Both the position numbers and the translations under genes were made by a program. DNA of 64,000 nt from Sipunculus nudus (lineage: Eukaryota > Annelida > Sipuncula > Golfingiida > Sipunculidae): contig CM049312.1 of NCBI GenBank assembly GCA_026874595.1, positions 65,814,929 through 65,878,928 of the forward strand, written 5' to 3'. The notes beneath the pieces were generated by a model. It was not told the origin of the DNA, did no database searches, and saw only the letters and a list, made by a program, of their open reading frames with translations. Positions 43,641 to 54,644 of this stretch are shown here, piece after piece (position 1 is the first letter of the stretch; each line of letters starts with the position of its first letter).

Positions 43641-44463
43641 CAGGTAGGAGATTACAGTTCCATGATATGTCAGTCATGTAGAATAGCAGGTACAGTAGAG
43701 AAGGGAAATGTGAAATCTGATGTGAAACGTGTATTAGGTAAAACCCTAGGCCTTATGTGCTTTAGTCAGGGTGCCTTTCGTGCTAATCAGCACGGTGAAG
43801 AATTAACCGCGTTAGCTGCATGACAAATCCATTTGATACCAAGGCGAAAGTTGAACTGAAATGAAGAAAGTGATTTTTTGCATACTACCGATAACACATT
43901 TGAAGTACTGCGATGCGTAAAGACTGAATACATATTAAATTTTAATTGTTAGGAACTAAGTTTAAATCTATCAAAAAGACCTAAGACACGCATGAACAAT
44001 GACAGCGATGCTATAAAGGAATTAAAAATAAAGTGGTATATGGTAGAATAAAAAGTTTCATGCTGACCAAATAAAGTTTACTGATGATTACTAAATATTA
44101 TCATAAAGATAATATGAATGAGAAATCATGGCCTCTAGCACCCTGTGGCGAATTGGATATTTCTCTTATTCCACAAAAATTGCCTGTAGGCGTCTGGTAT
44201 TGTAAAAATGTTGAAGTTTTTGTAAAATATTGGTGAAAGTTTGATGAGTTAAATTTCGTGTTTGTTATCAGTCGGAAATTTTTGGACCGACATGAAATTA
44301 TATACTGTACACTTTCGTTATATTCGTAGTTCTTAAATGAAGTATTATTCGAATTAAAATCCCGATTAACGTTCACTTGAATGTGTAAACAACGTTCTAC
44401 GTAATAATTCGTAAAAGACTAAAATCCGAAATTTGAGGAATCTGTGAGGACACGGTCGATTCT
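43641..44463 (+). other. Remnant of pol 3' region with large internal deletion
   Basis: No catalytic RT, RNase H or integrase motif can be read in any frame in these 0.8 kb, whereas a complete gypsy pol would need about 3 kb more. The last codons before the polypurine tract (EDTVDSKWGAM then stop) resemble the C-terminus that ends pol just before a gypsy 3' LTR, so the deletion is internal. Confidence 0.6.
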
Positions 44464-44476
44464 AAGTGGGGGGCAA
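44464..44476 (+). promoter_or_regulatory. Polypurine tract of the gypsy element
   Basis: AAGTGGGGGGCAA directly abuts the 3' LTR start TGTGAGGG, the expected position for plus-strand priming. Confidence 0.7.
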
Positions 44477-45539
44477 TGTGAGGGTTTGCCCTTGTTCGTA
44501 AAATATTATTCGAGAAGTATCGTTGTTTACGTTGGCTTCAAATAAACGCCATAGGCGGCAACATGGGAGTAAAGCCGATCGCCCGGCAAGCCACCGCTTC
44601 GAGATCTAAAACGATGTGAAATTCGGTATTAAAATGCCGGTAATTACGTGCTTAGAAATAATTGTCAGGCATTCAGGGAGGTAGAGAGAGTCGTGTCGTC
44701 TGATAATTAAACAGAAATCCCTTTTATTCTGTCCAGAATGTGCCGACAGAAGCTGGAATTGCCAGATTCTTTCGTCAGCAACGGACCGCCTTGACCTATA
44801 TATATAGTTGTCAGGTCGTGACGCATGCGCTCGTGTAACCAGGTCATGTTTACGTTCGATGACCACGTGGTCCCTCCAAAAAGGTATAAATACAGGCCGA
44901 GCGGGCCAGTAAGAGAAGGATTCGCTCAAGTCGACTCAGACGAGCTGTGTCAGTCAGACGACTTGCGGTGACCGCTGCATCATGCAGACGACCAAGGTAG
45001 CCACAACCCCTTATTTGGGCAATAACAGCAGTTAAAATACCGGGAATCACTCGGTTTATACCGGTAAACAAACGTAAACAAAACTCCAGATGCCGGCATA
45101 AGCATCCCACGTGACGTCACATACCGATGACAGCTCGGTATGAACCCGGTGACCCCATACCGACCCCAGACCGGAATGTACCCAGACGATCCCAAGTATA
45201 CCATGCCCGTATAGGAATGATAGAGATAAGAATGTAGCTTTCTTAGACCAGGGATTGAAGTTTATTTGTACATCACCAGTGAAGCAATAGAAGTGCAGCA
45301 TAACTACCGGCCATACACATGCATGAATATTGATGGGACTTTTATTTGAGGAATAAAAGTTTGAAGTTAAACCGCTCGGAGTTGCATCTTGACTGGAGTG
45401 ATCTGTGCTTGTCAGGGAAAGAGAGAGAGAAGGAAAGAAAGAGAGAGAAATAACCCTAGCAACTTAAAATTGGTGTCAAAAACCTGCAAAACCCCCAGAA
45501 TATTGGTGTCAGAAGCTCAAGCCTCCACATTTCCTGTGT
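44477..45539 (+). repeat. 3' LTR of the gypsy element
   Basis: Direct repeat of 39344-40326 with many substitutions. It has about 75 extra bases at 44928-45000 that are rich in short inverted words ('caagtcgactcagacg', 'cagtcagacgacttgcg'), and a duplicated PBS-like 'ttggtgtcagaag' near its end. Similarity to the 5' LTR ends at 'cctgtgt'. Confidence 0.8.
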
Positions 45540-46200
45540 TTGTGTAGCATTGCAGTCTGTACATCCCCTGTATTCTATATCCTCATTTAAACATGGCCAC
45601 CACACACGCCGGATGCTGGAGCCTTCATTCGAACTCTACCTGGACGTTCATCCTGTAAAATGCTTAGAACTGAAGCTCTGAATATTTCTGGCATTGCCAT
45701 TCTTTATATTCCTTAACAAACAATCTCTTTCAACAGTCCTCTCATGACGTCTGTATTTGTAGGACAAATCTGTGGAATATCAGCCTGTGGACACATAAAG
45801 CTTAATTTTGGCCAACAGGACATCAGTATTTGTACCTTTGATGATATTTCCTGAGTTAATTGGCAAGGTGTTTATCTGAGCAACATTAATAAGACTTGCT
45901 TCATCAAATCAAGCAATGCTTTCGGGAATTCCTTCTGTAAGTCTTAGGTGCATGGGTAGTCGTGACATAGTGTTTCTCATATTGATATGCAGGTAGCTAT
46001 ATATAAGTTGAACTTTCTTAAATACATTTACTTGTGGAACTTGCGTAAGCTGAATATCATAGCGAGGCACTCTTTCTGTAGATGGGAATAATAAGTTTCT
46101 GGTTTTAGCAATGGGATAAGAACACATAAACAGTATGGTTATGCATCAACCTCAAGGCTAATTTCTTTATCTGGGCTATAGTAAATCAGTGGATCTGCAG
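45540..46200 (-). pseudogene. Ty3/gypsy pol fossil, segment 1 (RNase H to integrase zinc finger)
   Basis: Reading down the minus strand across several frames: RNase H ('YSPDKEISLEVDA', 'ETYYSHLQKECLAMIFSLRK', 'FHKYMY'), the linker with 'NTMSRLPM', 'SLINVAQINTLP' and 'NTDVLLAKIKLY', then the integrase H2C2 end ('VWWPCLNEDIEY', 'CTDCNATQ'). The core domain that should follow is found 6 kb away at 39199-39343, on the other side of the LTR element. About 20 codons between the two are missing. Multiple stops and shifts show long decay. Confidence 0.8.
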
Positions 46201-46393
46201 AAAACAAGTTAACATTAAATAGCATAAACCACACCTTAACTGATGCAATCAAAATGATTTTGTGGTAAACACCTTACAGTATACATCCTACCTTATACGT
46301 CTTGGTATTATCAACATAAGTAATCCTCAACGGTGAAACCTCTTTTTTTAACAGTTTACAGCCGTAATATGGAGGAGTTGCCATTCTTTATTG

Positions 46394-46395
<2 letters not shown>
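46201..46395. other. Non-coding DNA
   Basis: No supported feature. An AG preceded by 'acttgttttctgc' at about 46196-46205 (minus) resembles a splice acceptor just before the fossil RNase H, but it is probably chance. Confidence 0.35.

Positions 46396-46458
<63 letters not shown>
46396..46458. repeat. (TA)n microsatellite
   Basis: About 31 TA dinucleotides. Confidence 0.95.
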
Positions 46459-46459
<1 letters not shown>

Positions 46460-46589
46460 TACAGAGGAATAGTTCAAGGTTCCAGTAAAAGACGATTCTC
46501 CCTGATACAGATGTCATACATGAAGTGTCAGAAATTGAGAAGTGTTCCCAATAGTGAGGTGCTATATTACGGGTCCGCAATAGAGAAGT

Positions 46590-48690
46590 GTCAGTAACAG
46601 TGAGTTACTACATGACTTTAAAGTATCAGAGAAGAGTTCTTCGTGGTGAAGCACCACATGAAATGGCCTGGGTAATAGACTTGCTCTCACGTGGTCATAG
46701 CTCGGAGAATATGGGTAACAGAAACCTAATTTTATGTTTCAAAGTAGATTTTTCATGGACCTCCCATAATATCAAGTAATAACATTCCAGGTCCAATGTT
46801 TTGTTCCCTGTAAAAGAAAGGCCGCTTCATTTGAAGGTCTAACAAGTGACTCATGGGTCATGACGCTCAGCCGACTGACATGTTGATAATATGTCCTCGC
46901 AGAGACAACTCATTAAGATAGGTGGCATTGTACATGCACATTAGCTTAAGTTCATCAAGACCCATAAAACAACAAATTTGATGACAATCCAACCAGCCTT
47001 TCATGAGGAATCTGACAATTTGTGTGTATTTTGCATTATTTCTGGGGTTCTCAAAGATACCCCATAACTCTGAGAATATAGGTCACTGTGACCCAATTTC
47101 AGGTTTCTCGGGACAACTTTTGAGGAACTCTCAGGATGTCAAGGTAGAAGATTCTGGGCCCCAATGTTATGATTTGTGCCCTACTTTTGTATCAAATTTT
47201 CAATTATTCTGAGGGGTGCTCATAAGACCCATAGCTCAGAAAATATGGGTAATAGAGACCTTAATTCACGTTTTCAAGGATACTTTTCACAGATCTCCCT
47301 GGACCAATAATTACAATTTGAGCCCTGTTAAGGGACGACCGCATCTTTGAAAGTCTCATAAATAGGGGAAAAAAAGTGTTTACATTTTTTTAAAGTTAGT
47401 TGGTGCAACAAGTCCCCAAGAACTGATGAAACACTCCATGATGAATATGCATGCAAAGAATCAGGGTGATCAATGAAATAGTTGTTCAGATACTGGAGCT
47501 TTTGTATCAAATTTTTAGTTATTCTGGGAGGTACTTCTAAGACCCATAGCTTGGAGGCTATGGGTAACAGAGACCTAATTTCAGGTTTCCAAGGAGATTT
47601 TTCAAGGACCTCCCAACATGTCAAGAAAAAAGATCCTAGGTCTAGTCGTTACGATTTGTGCCCTGTAAACAGATGAACCCATCTTTTAAGGTCTCAAAAA
47701 TAGATAAAAAAATTGTAAAAAATCACAAAAATACAGGTGGCGCTACCAGTCTGCAGAAACTGATGAAATTATTCATGATCAATGTCCATGCAAAGAATCA
47801 TGGTGATCAATGCATTATTTATTCAGATACTTGAGCTGTTGTATCAAAATTTCTATTATTCTGGGGGGGGGGGGGGGGGGGTAGAAGCCCCATAGTTCCA
47901 AGTTTTGGGAAACAGAGCCTTAATTCCAGGTTTCCAAGGAGACTTTTCATGGGCCTCCCTGCATGTCAAGACAGAAAATTCTAAGTCCAGTCATTAAGAT
48001 TTGTGTCCTGTTAATAGATTGGTATCTTTTAAGGTCGCAAAAATTGAGAAAAAAAAATTGAAAAATACAGGTTGTGCCACCAGTCTGCAAAAACTGATGT
48101 AACACTCCATGATCAATATCCATGCAAAGAGGCATTGTTATCAATGCATCAGTTATTCAGATACTTGAGCTTTGGTATCAAATTTTTCATTATTCTTGGG
48201 GGTACTTCGGAGCCCCATAGCTGAGAGAATATGGGTAACAGTGAATTAGTTCCAGGTTTCCAAGAAGACTTTTCATGGATCCTTCTGGATGTAAAGTGAG
48301 AAGGTTCCAGGTCCTGCGGTGGCGCCACCAGTCTGCAGAAACTGATGCAACACTCCATGATCAATATCCATGCAAAGAATCATGGTGATCAATGCATTAG
48401 TTTTTCAGATATTTTAGCTTTTGTATCAAATTTTTCATTATTCTGGGGGGTACTTCTGAGCCCAATAGCTTGAAAAATATAGGTAACAGAGACCTAATTC
48501 CAGGTTTCCAAGGAGATTTAACAAGGTCCTTTCTGGATGTAAAGTTAGGAGATTCCAAACCCAGTGGTTACGATTTGTGCCTTGTTAACTGAGAGACGGC
48601 CAGATGGCCGAATGGCCAGAGGGACAACGGACAAAGTGTCAGGGCAGTCTACGGCTGTGGATCAGTTGACCTTCAGTCAGTTGAGCTAAA
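46590..48690 (+). repeat. Degenerate tandem array of a dispersed repeat (units about 240-340 bp)
   Basis: Units are recognised by 'ggtggcgccaccagtctgca' and relatives near 47405, 47738, 48075 and 48317, each followed by 'actgatgaaacactccatga', 'catgcaaagaatcatggtga', 'gagcttttgtatcaaatttt', 'catagctcggagaatatggg', 'aatttcaggtttccaaggag' and 'gttacgatttgtgccctgtt'. Earlier partial units run from about 46590. The last unit ends in the 3' hairpin 'gatcagttgaccttcagtca' then 'gttgagcta'. A 17-base G-run lies at 47865-47881. The ORFs inside (62-98 codons) follow the repeats and are not genes. Confidence 0.8.
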
Positions 48691-49130
48691 ACTGTGTAGG
48701 GGGGGATACTCCATACCAAATACATAGCCGGATTTGGCTGGAATTTCAGAAAGTTTCTACACCTTGATGCTTCACTTCTCGCATCTTCCTCTTGGTTGCT
48801 TTTCTATGTGCCCCCCCCCCCCCCAAAAAAAAAAAACAGAGCTGATGAAAACACTACCATGGAGTTGGTCAGTGATTTACCTATTCCATACCCAAACATG
48901 TGCTGCAAAGTTAATAAACACCTGGGGATTGATGTAGATTTTTTTAATATATAGGTTATTCTGAGCTGATTATTACAATAATGAAGTCCAGGTAAAAATA
49001 AATCTCTTTGTCAATTTTTAAAAAGAAAGTGGGTGATTCATCACAAACTAAAAACATTCTATACTGAAAGAAATTCTCAGTTAAGCATCATAACCCGTGG
49101 GTGACTTGACAAATGGTTTTTCTCAGTTAA
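48300..49130 (+). repeat. Segmental duplication, copy 1 (partner 58380-59250)
   Basis: Besides the repeat, both copies share unique-looking sequence in the same order: 'gatttggctggaat', 'gtttctaca', 'ggtgcttcacttctcgc', a C-run, 'aaacactaccatgga', 'caagtgctgcaaagttaat', 'ggattgatgta', 'gtgggtgacttga'. The duplicated tract stops beside the decayed end of the zinc-finger gene. Confidence 0.75.
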
Positions 49131-49606
49131 GCCCTGTTGCCCTACATAGAGAAAGAGTTATCAGATTCTCCACATTTAAATGCATTTCTCATGTATTTGT
49201 TATAGTGCTAGTCTTAAGTGTTCTTCAACAAAACAAACTGACACTTTGTCCTCATTTAAATGTTTTATATTTATCCTATAGATGTCACAACACGATCCAC
49301 AGGATTACTCTTCTTGAAGATATATTTCCCAAACTCTCTAAATTTAATTATTTTTCGCCAGTATGTGTCTTCATGTGAGCATTAAGCTTACTTTGCTGAA
49401 AGATTTACCACACTGTTCACAATTATACAGGTTTTCTCAAGTATGTGTACTGATGTGAGTCATCAAGGTACCCTGGTGACAGAAAGACTGATCACATTGT
49501 GAACATTTTAATGGTTTTTCTCTATAGTATGTTTGTTTTTATGAGACTTTAGATCCTTCTGCCAAGAGAAAAATTTACCACACTGTTCACATTTAAATTT
49601 TTTTTC
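49131..49606 (-). pseudogene. Decayed C-terminal zinc fingers of the C2H2 gene
   Basis: Directly beyond the stop at 49607-49609 the same frame continues with a complete finger ('[20 protein letters not shown]'). A frameshift follows at 'EKNH', and then further fingers are legible in other frames ('[11 protein letters not shown]', 'NCEQCGKSFSKVSLMLT'), with weaker traces to about 49140 ('NAFKCGES', 'KTFK'). At least three, perhaps six, fingers have been lost from the protein. Confidence 0.75.
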
Positions 49607-50881
49607 TTAAGTATGTGTCCTGATATGAGATGTCAGACCACTCCGCTGAATGAAAGATTTACCACACTGTGCACATTTAAATGGTTTATCCACCGTATGT
49701 GTCCTGACATGATACGTCAGTCCACTCTGTTGAACAAAAGATTTGCCACATAGTGCACATATAAATGGTTTTTCACCAGTGTGTGTCCTCATGTGTTTTG
49801 TCAGGTTACTCTTCTGACAGAAAGATTGATCACATTGTGTACATTTAAATGGTTTTTCTCCAGAATGTATCTTGATATGAGACTCCAGAAAACTCTGTCG
49901 ACAGAAAGATTTACCACATTGTTCACATTTAAAAGGTTTTTCTCCAGTGTGTGTCCACATGTGTGTCTTCAGATTACTCTGATGGGAGAAAGATTTACCA
50001 CACTGTTCACATCTAAACGGTTTTTCTCCAGTATGTGTCCTAATGTGAGTCGTCAAGTTACTCTGGTGACAGAAAGACTGATTGCATTGTGAACATTTAA
50101 ATGTTTTTTCTCCAGTATGTGTCTTGAAATGAGACTTCAGATCACACTGTCGAGGGAAATATTTACCACATAGTTCACATTTAAATGGTTTCTCTCCAGT
50201 ATGTGTGCGGACATGATACGTCAGACCAGAATGTCGAGAGAAAGATTTACCACACTGTGCACATTTAAATGGTTTTTCTCCAGTATGTGTCCACTTGTGT
50301 TTCTTCAGGTTACTCTGGTACCAGAAAGATTGATCACACTGAACACATTTAAATGGTTTTTCTCTTGTGTGTGTCTTGACTTGTTCATTTAGATTATCAC
50401 ATTGTTCTGTTTTAATTACTTGGTTCGAATCAGCATTGTCCTCCTCAGTTACAACAGAAGAAACATGAATAGTTATCTGATTAGCATATTCTGTACTATA
50501 TAAAGGTTCATTACCTTGTATATTTTGGTTGTTTGGTGGACAACTCTGTGCTTCCTCTCCTGATAAATCATACTTTATTTCTTTTGGACAACTTGGGGTT
50601 ACCTCATCAGAAGTATCATTGTTTATATGGTAAAAGTTATTTCTTTTTTCATCCTCATTCCTCATACAACTACTCCTGATTTCTTGGTTATTTCCAAAAC
50701 AATCATTGACATTTGGTAGTAATTTCCGTACAACTGATTCTCTACTTGAGTAGTCACATGATGTGTCCGGGCTGAATCCTGTGTCCTGGACTCTAACATT
50801 TGAATCACACTGAGAGCTGCCTTGGTCATTTTCTTTTTTTATGAACAATTCCAAACAGGGTGGGGGTAGAGCAGGATCCAT
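49607..50881 (-). CDS. Krüppel-type C2H2 zinc-finger protein, nine fingers, probably truncated
   Basis: From the first ATG (50881-50879) the ORF encodes 424 residues. The first ~175 are acidic and Ser/Asn/Asp-rich without a KRAB, SCAN or BTB domain. Nine consecutive fingers follow (C-x2-C-x12-H-x3-H) joined by TGEKPF(K/R)C linkers; linker variants are SGEKPF and TVDKPF. Such proteins bind DNA in the nucleus through residues -1, 3 and 6 of each helix. A splice-acceptor-like 'tttaattgcag' lies 18 bases upstream of the ATG, so a non-coding or short coding 5' exon probably exists beyond 50905. The stop is a TAA replacing the Gly codon of a linker (THT-stop-EKKFKC), with more fingers after it, so the protein is shorter than its ancestor but may still be functional. 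Confidence 0.85.
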   Translation of the reverse strand: MDPALPPPCLELFIKKENDQGSSQCDSNVRVQDTGFSPDTSCDYSSRESVVRKLLPNVNDCFGNNQEIRSSCMRNEDEKRNNFYHINNDTSDEVTPSCPKEIKYDLSGEEAQSCPPNNQNIQGNEPLYSTEYANQITIHVSSVVTEEDNADSNQVIKTEQCDNLNEQVKTHTREKPFKCVQCDQSFWYQSNLKKHKWTHTGEKPFKCAQCGKSFSRHSGLTYHVRTHTGEKPFKCELCGKYFPRQCDLKSHFKTHTGEKTFKCSQCNQSFCHQSNLTTHIRTHTGEKPFRCEQCGKSFSHQSNLKTHMWTHTGEKPFKCEQCGKSFCRQSFLESHIKIHSGEKPFKCTQCDQSFCQKSNLTKHMRTHTGEKPFICALCGKSFVQQSGLTYHVRTHTVDKPFKCAQCGKSFIQRSGLTSHIRTHT

Positions 50882-51033
50882 ATTTCCTTTTGCCTTGCTC
50901 TGCAATTAAAAATAAGAACCATGAACAAGGCCTACATGCCTAATGTTAACCTGTGCATCGGAATATACATTAGGTATCAGGTGTAATCCTTCCCTCATTT
51001 TATACTTGACTATTCCTTTAAAAGTAATGAAAA
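50882..51033. other. Upstream of the zinc-finger exon
   Basis: Holds the predicted splice acceptor at about 50900-50910 (minus strand) and probable intron. No other feature is seen. Confidence 0.4.
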
Positions 51034-52262
51034 CTAGAATACGGGTAGTCGACAAGTGACTACGTGTATCCGCCAAAATCTGAGTGGAACGGGTGAAGTG
51101 AGGCATGGATTGAGTGGCAAGGTAAAATAGAGTGAGGTGTGTTGCATATAAGCATGGATGTCTGCAGCTTAAATGTATTTGTAGGATGCGCCATCTACCA
51201 CAAATGCAGAAAGCTGTCACATAAATGTAGGTGGCGCCACCTGCCAAAAAAAATCAAGATAGCAATCCGAGATGTATAAACACGCTAAATCTTTAGGCAG
51301 ATAAGTCAAACCATTACAGAGATATGTGATTTTAGCCAACGGCAGACAAACAGACAGACGCTGTGCAAAAATCGTTGCAGGTGGCGCCACCAGTTTTGCC
51401 GATGATAAAGAGCTATGTGATATCTATACACATGCAAAATTTTGGCCCAATTAGTCAAACGGTTCCCAAGATATGAGCTTGGATGTCTGCAGCGTAAACT
51501 AGAATGTAAGTGGCGCCACCTGTCAGAAAATCCAGAAAGCTGTCCAATAAGTATAAACCTGCAAGATTTTAGGTAGTTATGTCAAACCACTACAGACATA
51601 TGAGTGATTTTAGCCCACAGCAGACAAACAGACTGACACTATGCAAAAATGGTAGCAGGTTGACCCTCGGGTTTTGTGTATGATAAAGAGCTATGTGGGA
51701 TCTATACATATGCAAAATTATGGCCCAATCTGTCAGATGGTTCCCGAGATATGAGCTTGGATGTCTGCAGTGTAAACATGAATGTAGGTGGCGCCACCTG
51801 TAACAAAATCAAGAAAGCTATCCGGGATGTAAAAACCTGCAGAATTTTAGGTGGATATTTCAAACCAATGCAGAAATATGAGTGATTTTATCCCAAGGCA
51901 GATGAACAGGTGGACGCAGTCAAAAAATGGTTGCAGGTGGCGCCACCATTTTTAGTGTATGTTATAAAGCTATCCAAGGGCTATATTTGTGTAAAATTTT
52001 TAGCCTGATTGGTCAAACGGATCCCGAGGTATGTGGGTTTATGTGTGGAAACGGACGCACAAATGGATGCAGAGCGCAGATGAAAGGTCAGAGGTCATAA
52101 CAAAATTGGGGTGCAGCAGTTCACATGTGACCCGAACATAATCCCGGGTTTCGTAAAATTCCGCCCAGCGGTTACGGAGGAGGTCTCCGGACACCTACGC
52201 TGCGGCGCCGGCATCCGACTGAAAACAGTATCCGCAAAACTCTGTTTTGGCGGATACAATAA
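51034..52262 (-). mobile_element. Helitron-like (pearl/HINE-type) non-autonomous element, copy 2
   Basis: Inverted sister of 20752-21966. Read on the minus strand it starts with the palindrome 'gtatccgccaaaac' aga 'gttttgcggatac'. It runs through six GGTGGCGCCACC modules (near 51935, 51785, 51655, 51509, 51380 and 51232) and ends with 'gtagtcacttgtcgactacc' then 'cgtattCTAG' followed by T. Length and module order match copy 1. It probably lies in an intron or the 5' flank of the zinc-finger gene, in the same orientation as that gene. Confidence 0.75.
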
Positions 52263-54644
52263 CTACAAGGCCTAACCTACACAAAGATGTTACCACAATT
52301 CATTCAGCAAGTGCTATGCAAATATATACCACCATAGTTTGCAAAAAGCTACAGAGAAATGACAGGTCTTTACATATGTAATACCTAACTTTGTTGGTGT
52401 GTGATCATTATTATATTTGATGACAGGCCAACAAAGTTTCAGGCTAATATATCAAACTAAATTTGAGACAAACTGGTTATTTCCATATCAAATCGACAAA
52501 AGGTGGATCTCAAATTGTCTTTTTTTTGGTCATTAATGAGAGGGATGAAAATGGTGGAAAAGCCCAGAGTTACAACTTTATAGGTCCAATGTTTTGTTTT
52601 GTATGAGCATGTAAAGTGGTAGGGGTATTATTAAATTCTGCCTGTATATTATTTTATAGATTTCTAACAAGGGTAACTCTAAAAGTATCCAAGATATCCC
52701 CACCAAATTTTTAGGATGTTTCAATTGTATAATATATAAAATTGTACATTATAAACATATTGCCTATCTGATGATATAAAAATATTATATAATAAATTGA
52801 TAAATATGATGTTCCACGGACTCAGAGCTTCTGTAATCTTGGAGTTAAAGTACAAGTGGTGTTTAATTATTATTGTTTATATCTTCATAATCAATCAGGC
52901 ACTTTTGTTGTAAACAGTGACCAGCATGGTCTTAATGCTTTGTCAATTTTTTTTAAGGTTCAAGGGATTTTCATCAGTTGATATATGTCAAATATCAGAA
53001 CAGGCCCCTCTAAAATGAGAATTCCTATTACTTCTCCAATGGGATAAAATTGTTCCATAAAAAATAACTTAATAACCAATGATCTGATTAGACCCAATAT
53101 GATCGGGTCTTTTGTCCTTGGTACATATGTGTGTGGAGGTAGCTAATTAAACATTTTGAACACTTATCCTGATTAAAATTTATAAACAAAAATTAAGAAT
53201 TACATATAATTCCACAATATACATTTTTGTTTTAATTATATATTATAAATTACTTAAGGCTATTTTTTTCTAATAAAACACTGAAATGAAGTATGAAAAT
53301 ATACCATTTTGTATATAGTTTATCAAGTTATATATTATAACCAAAAGTCCAGACAATCTTTTAAAAAGCCCTGCCAGGAATAAATAAAAAATCTGTGAGA
53401 GAAAAAGGAATTTATTCAAATGACTGAGGAATTTAGCAAAATATTGAGTTAAGGAATGAAAACATGACTCACTTTTAAAATTTTGCATAGACTTTTCAAA
53501 CTGTCTCTGAATTCAAAACAATGACCTGTGTTACCTTTACTCACAGAGGTGCACAGCTGGCAGTTGACAAATTGTAACAAGTTTATCCAAGCAGCTGCCA
53601 GCCTGCTGTTGCTAGGGGAATCCATGAACAGAATTTTTTCACCACTGACCCCAACGTAAACAGACTATGCTTTTAATCAACATTAAAAGTGGAAACCACT
53701 TTTAAAGTGAGATGTTACATATGCATTTGATGATAATAATATATTTGTTAATGATGAAAATGAAATATTTAGCTGAAATATCGCAATTATATTGTTTAAG
53801 CGGTATGTCTCCTAAGTGTTTTATGCAACAGCTTTACGCAACGCCCTTGATCCTCGTTCTCCTGTGCTGGAGGCAAAATTTCACCCTGTGTGCTGTCTAT
53901 CACTGGAAGGTGCACCCCTATCATGAGAGTCACCGGGGGCAAAAACAAAGATGGCCGACTGGGCAAGCCCAATTAGTTCCACTGTTTAATAACCCTAAGT
54001 CTGAACCCATGAAGCAGTGAAAAATTCTCTCAATTGCTGAATGGTCTTAATGCAAAAATCTGTTGCACAATGTTGTGACAATTGATTCGCTGCTAATACT
54101 GTCGAATATATTTGTTTTTGCCAAAAAGTCTGCTGGTGCAATAGCACTTCCGCACCTTCACTACAGAAGATCAGGGATCTCCGGCCTCGCGTATTGACCT
54201 TAATATGTGAATTTTCAAAGATAACCACAACAGTTTCAAATGTTTGTTCAAGCGATTGGGGATGCTTATATGTACATGTGCACGTTTGACAGAATTTGAC
54301 AGAATTTTAAGGGAAAAAATCAACTTTGTGTGTACATATTTGCTATATGTTTCAGTTAAGCTGCATGGTGTTCTCAGCTAGATTTCATTTGTAAAATGTT
54401 TCATTCAATTGAATTACCAAATGTTTTCTTTTAAGTGTCAGTCTTCTGAGTTCAAGATTGGGGCCTATTCTTCAAGGCTGTGATGGGGGGGGGATTAATT
54501 GTGTTAGGATACAATGGCACCTGCAGTGAAATTCACACAAAAAATTAAATTTCTTAGTAAGGGACACAAACTTGCTTGAATGAGAACGTGAATGGGAGAA
54601 AGACGAAGTTTAAGTTTAGTAAAGTAACATAAGTTTACAACCTG
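52263..54644. other. Non-coding DNA
   Basis: No supported gene. The ORF at 53712-54020 is the longest (102 codons) but has no recognised domain and no coding signal beyond openness. Confidence 0.4.

Larger units (their letters stand above)
39344..45539 (+). mobile_element. Ty3/gypsy LTR retrotransposon with most of pol deleted, about 6.2 kb
   Basis: Two long direct repeats (39344-40326 and 44477-45539) flank an internal region with a tRNA-Leu-type primer site, a leader with repeated stem-loops, gag with a CCHC knuckle, protease, the beginning of the RT region, then an abrupt loss of RT/RNase H/integrase, and finally a pol C-terminus and polypurine tract before the 3' LTR. The LTRs differ by many substitutions and a gap of about 75 bp, so the insertion is not recent. 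It sits inside an older, oppositely oriented gypsy pol. The exact LTR 3' ends and target duplication could not be fixed by eye. Confidence 0.85.

Noticed and set aside
49781-50392. Plus-strand ORFs of 63-103 codons
   Set aside because: They are antisense shadows of the zinc-finger array, repeating with its 84-bp period.
53712-54020. Possible gene of 102 codons
   Set aside because: No domain, no splice signals and no composition change strong enough to support it.
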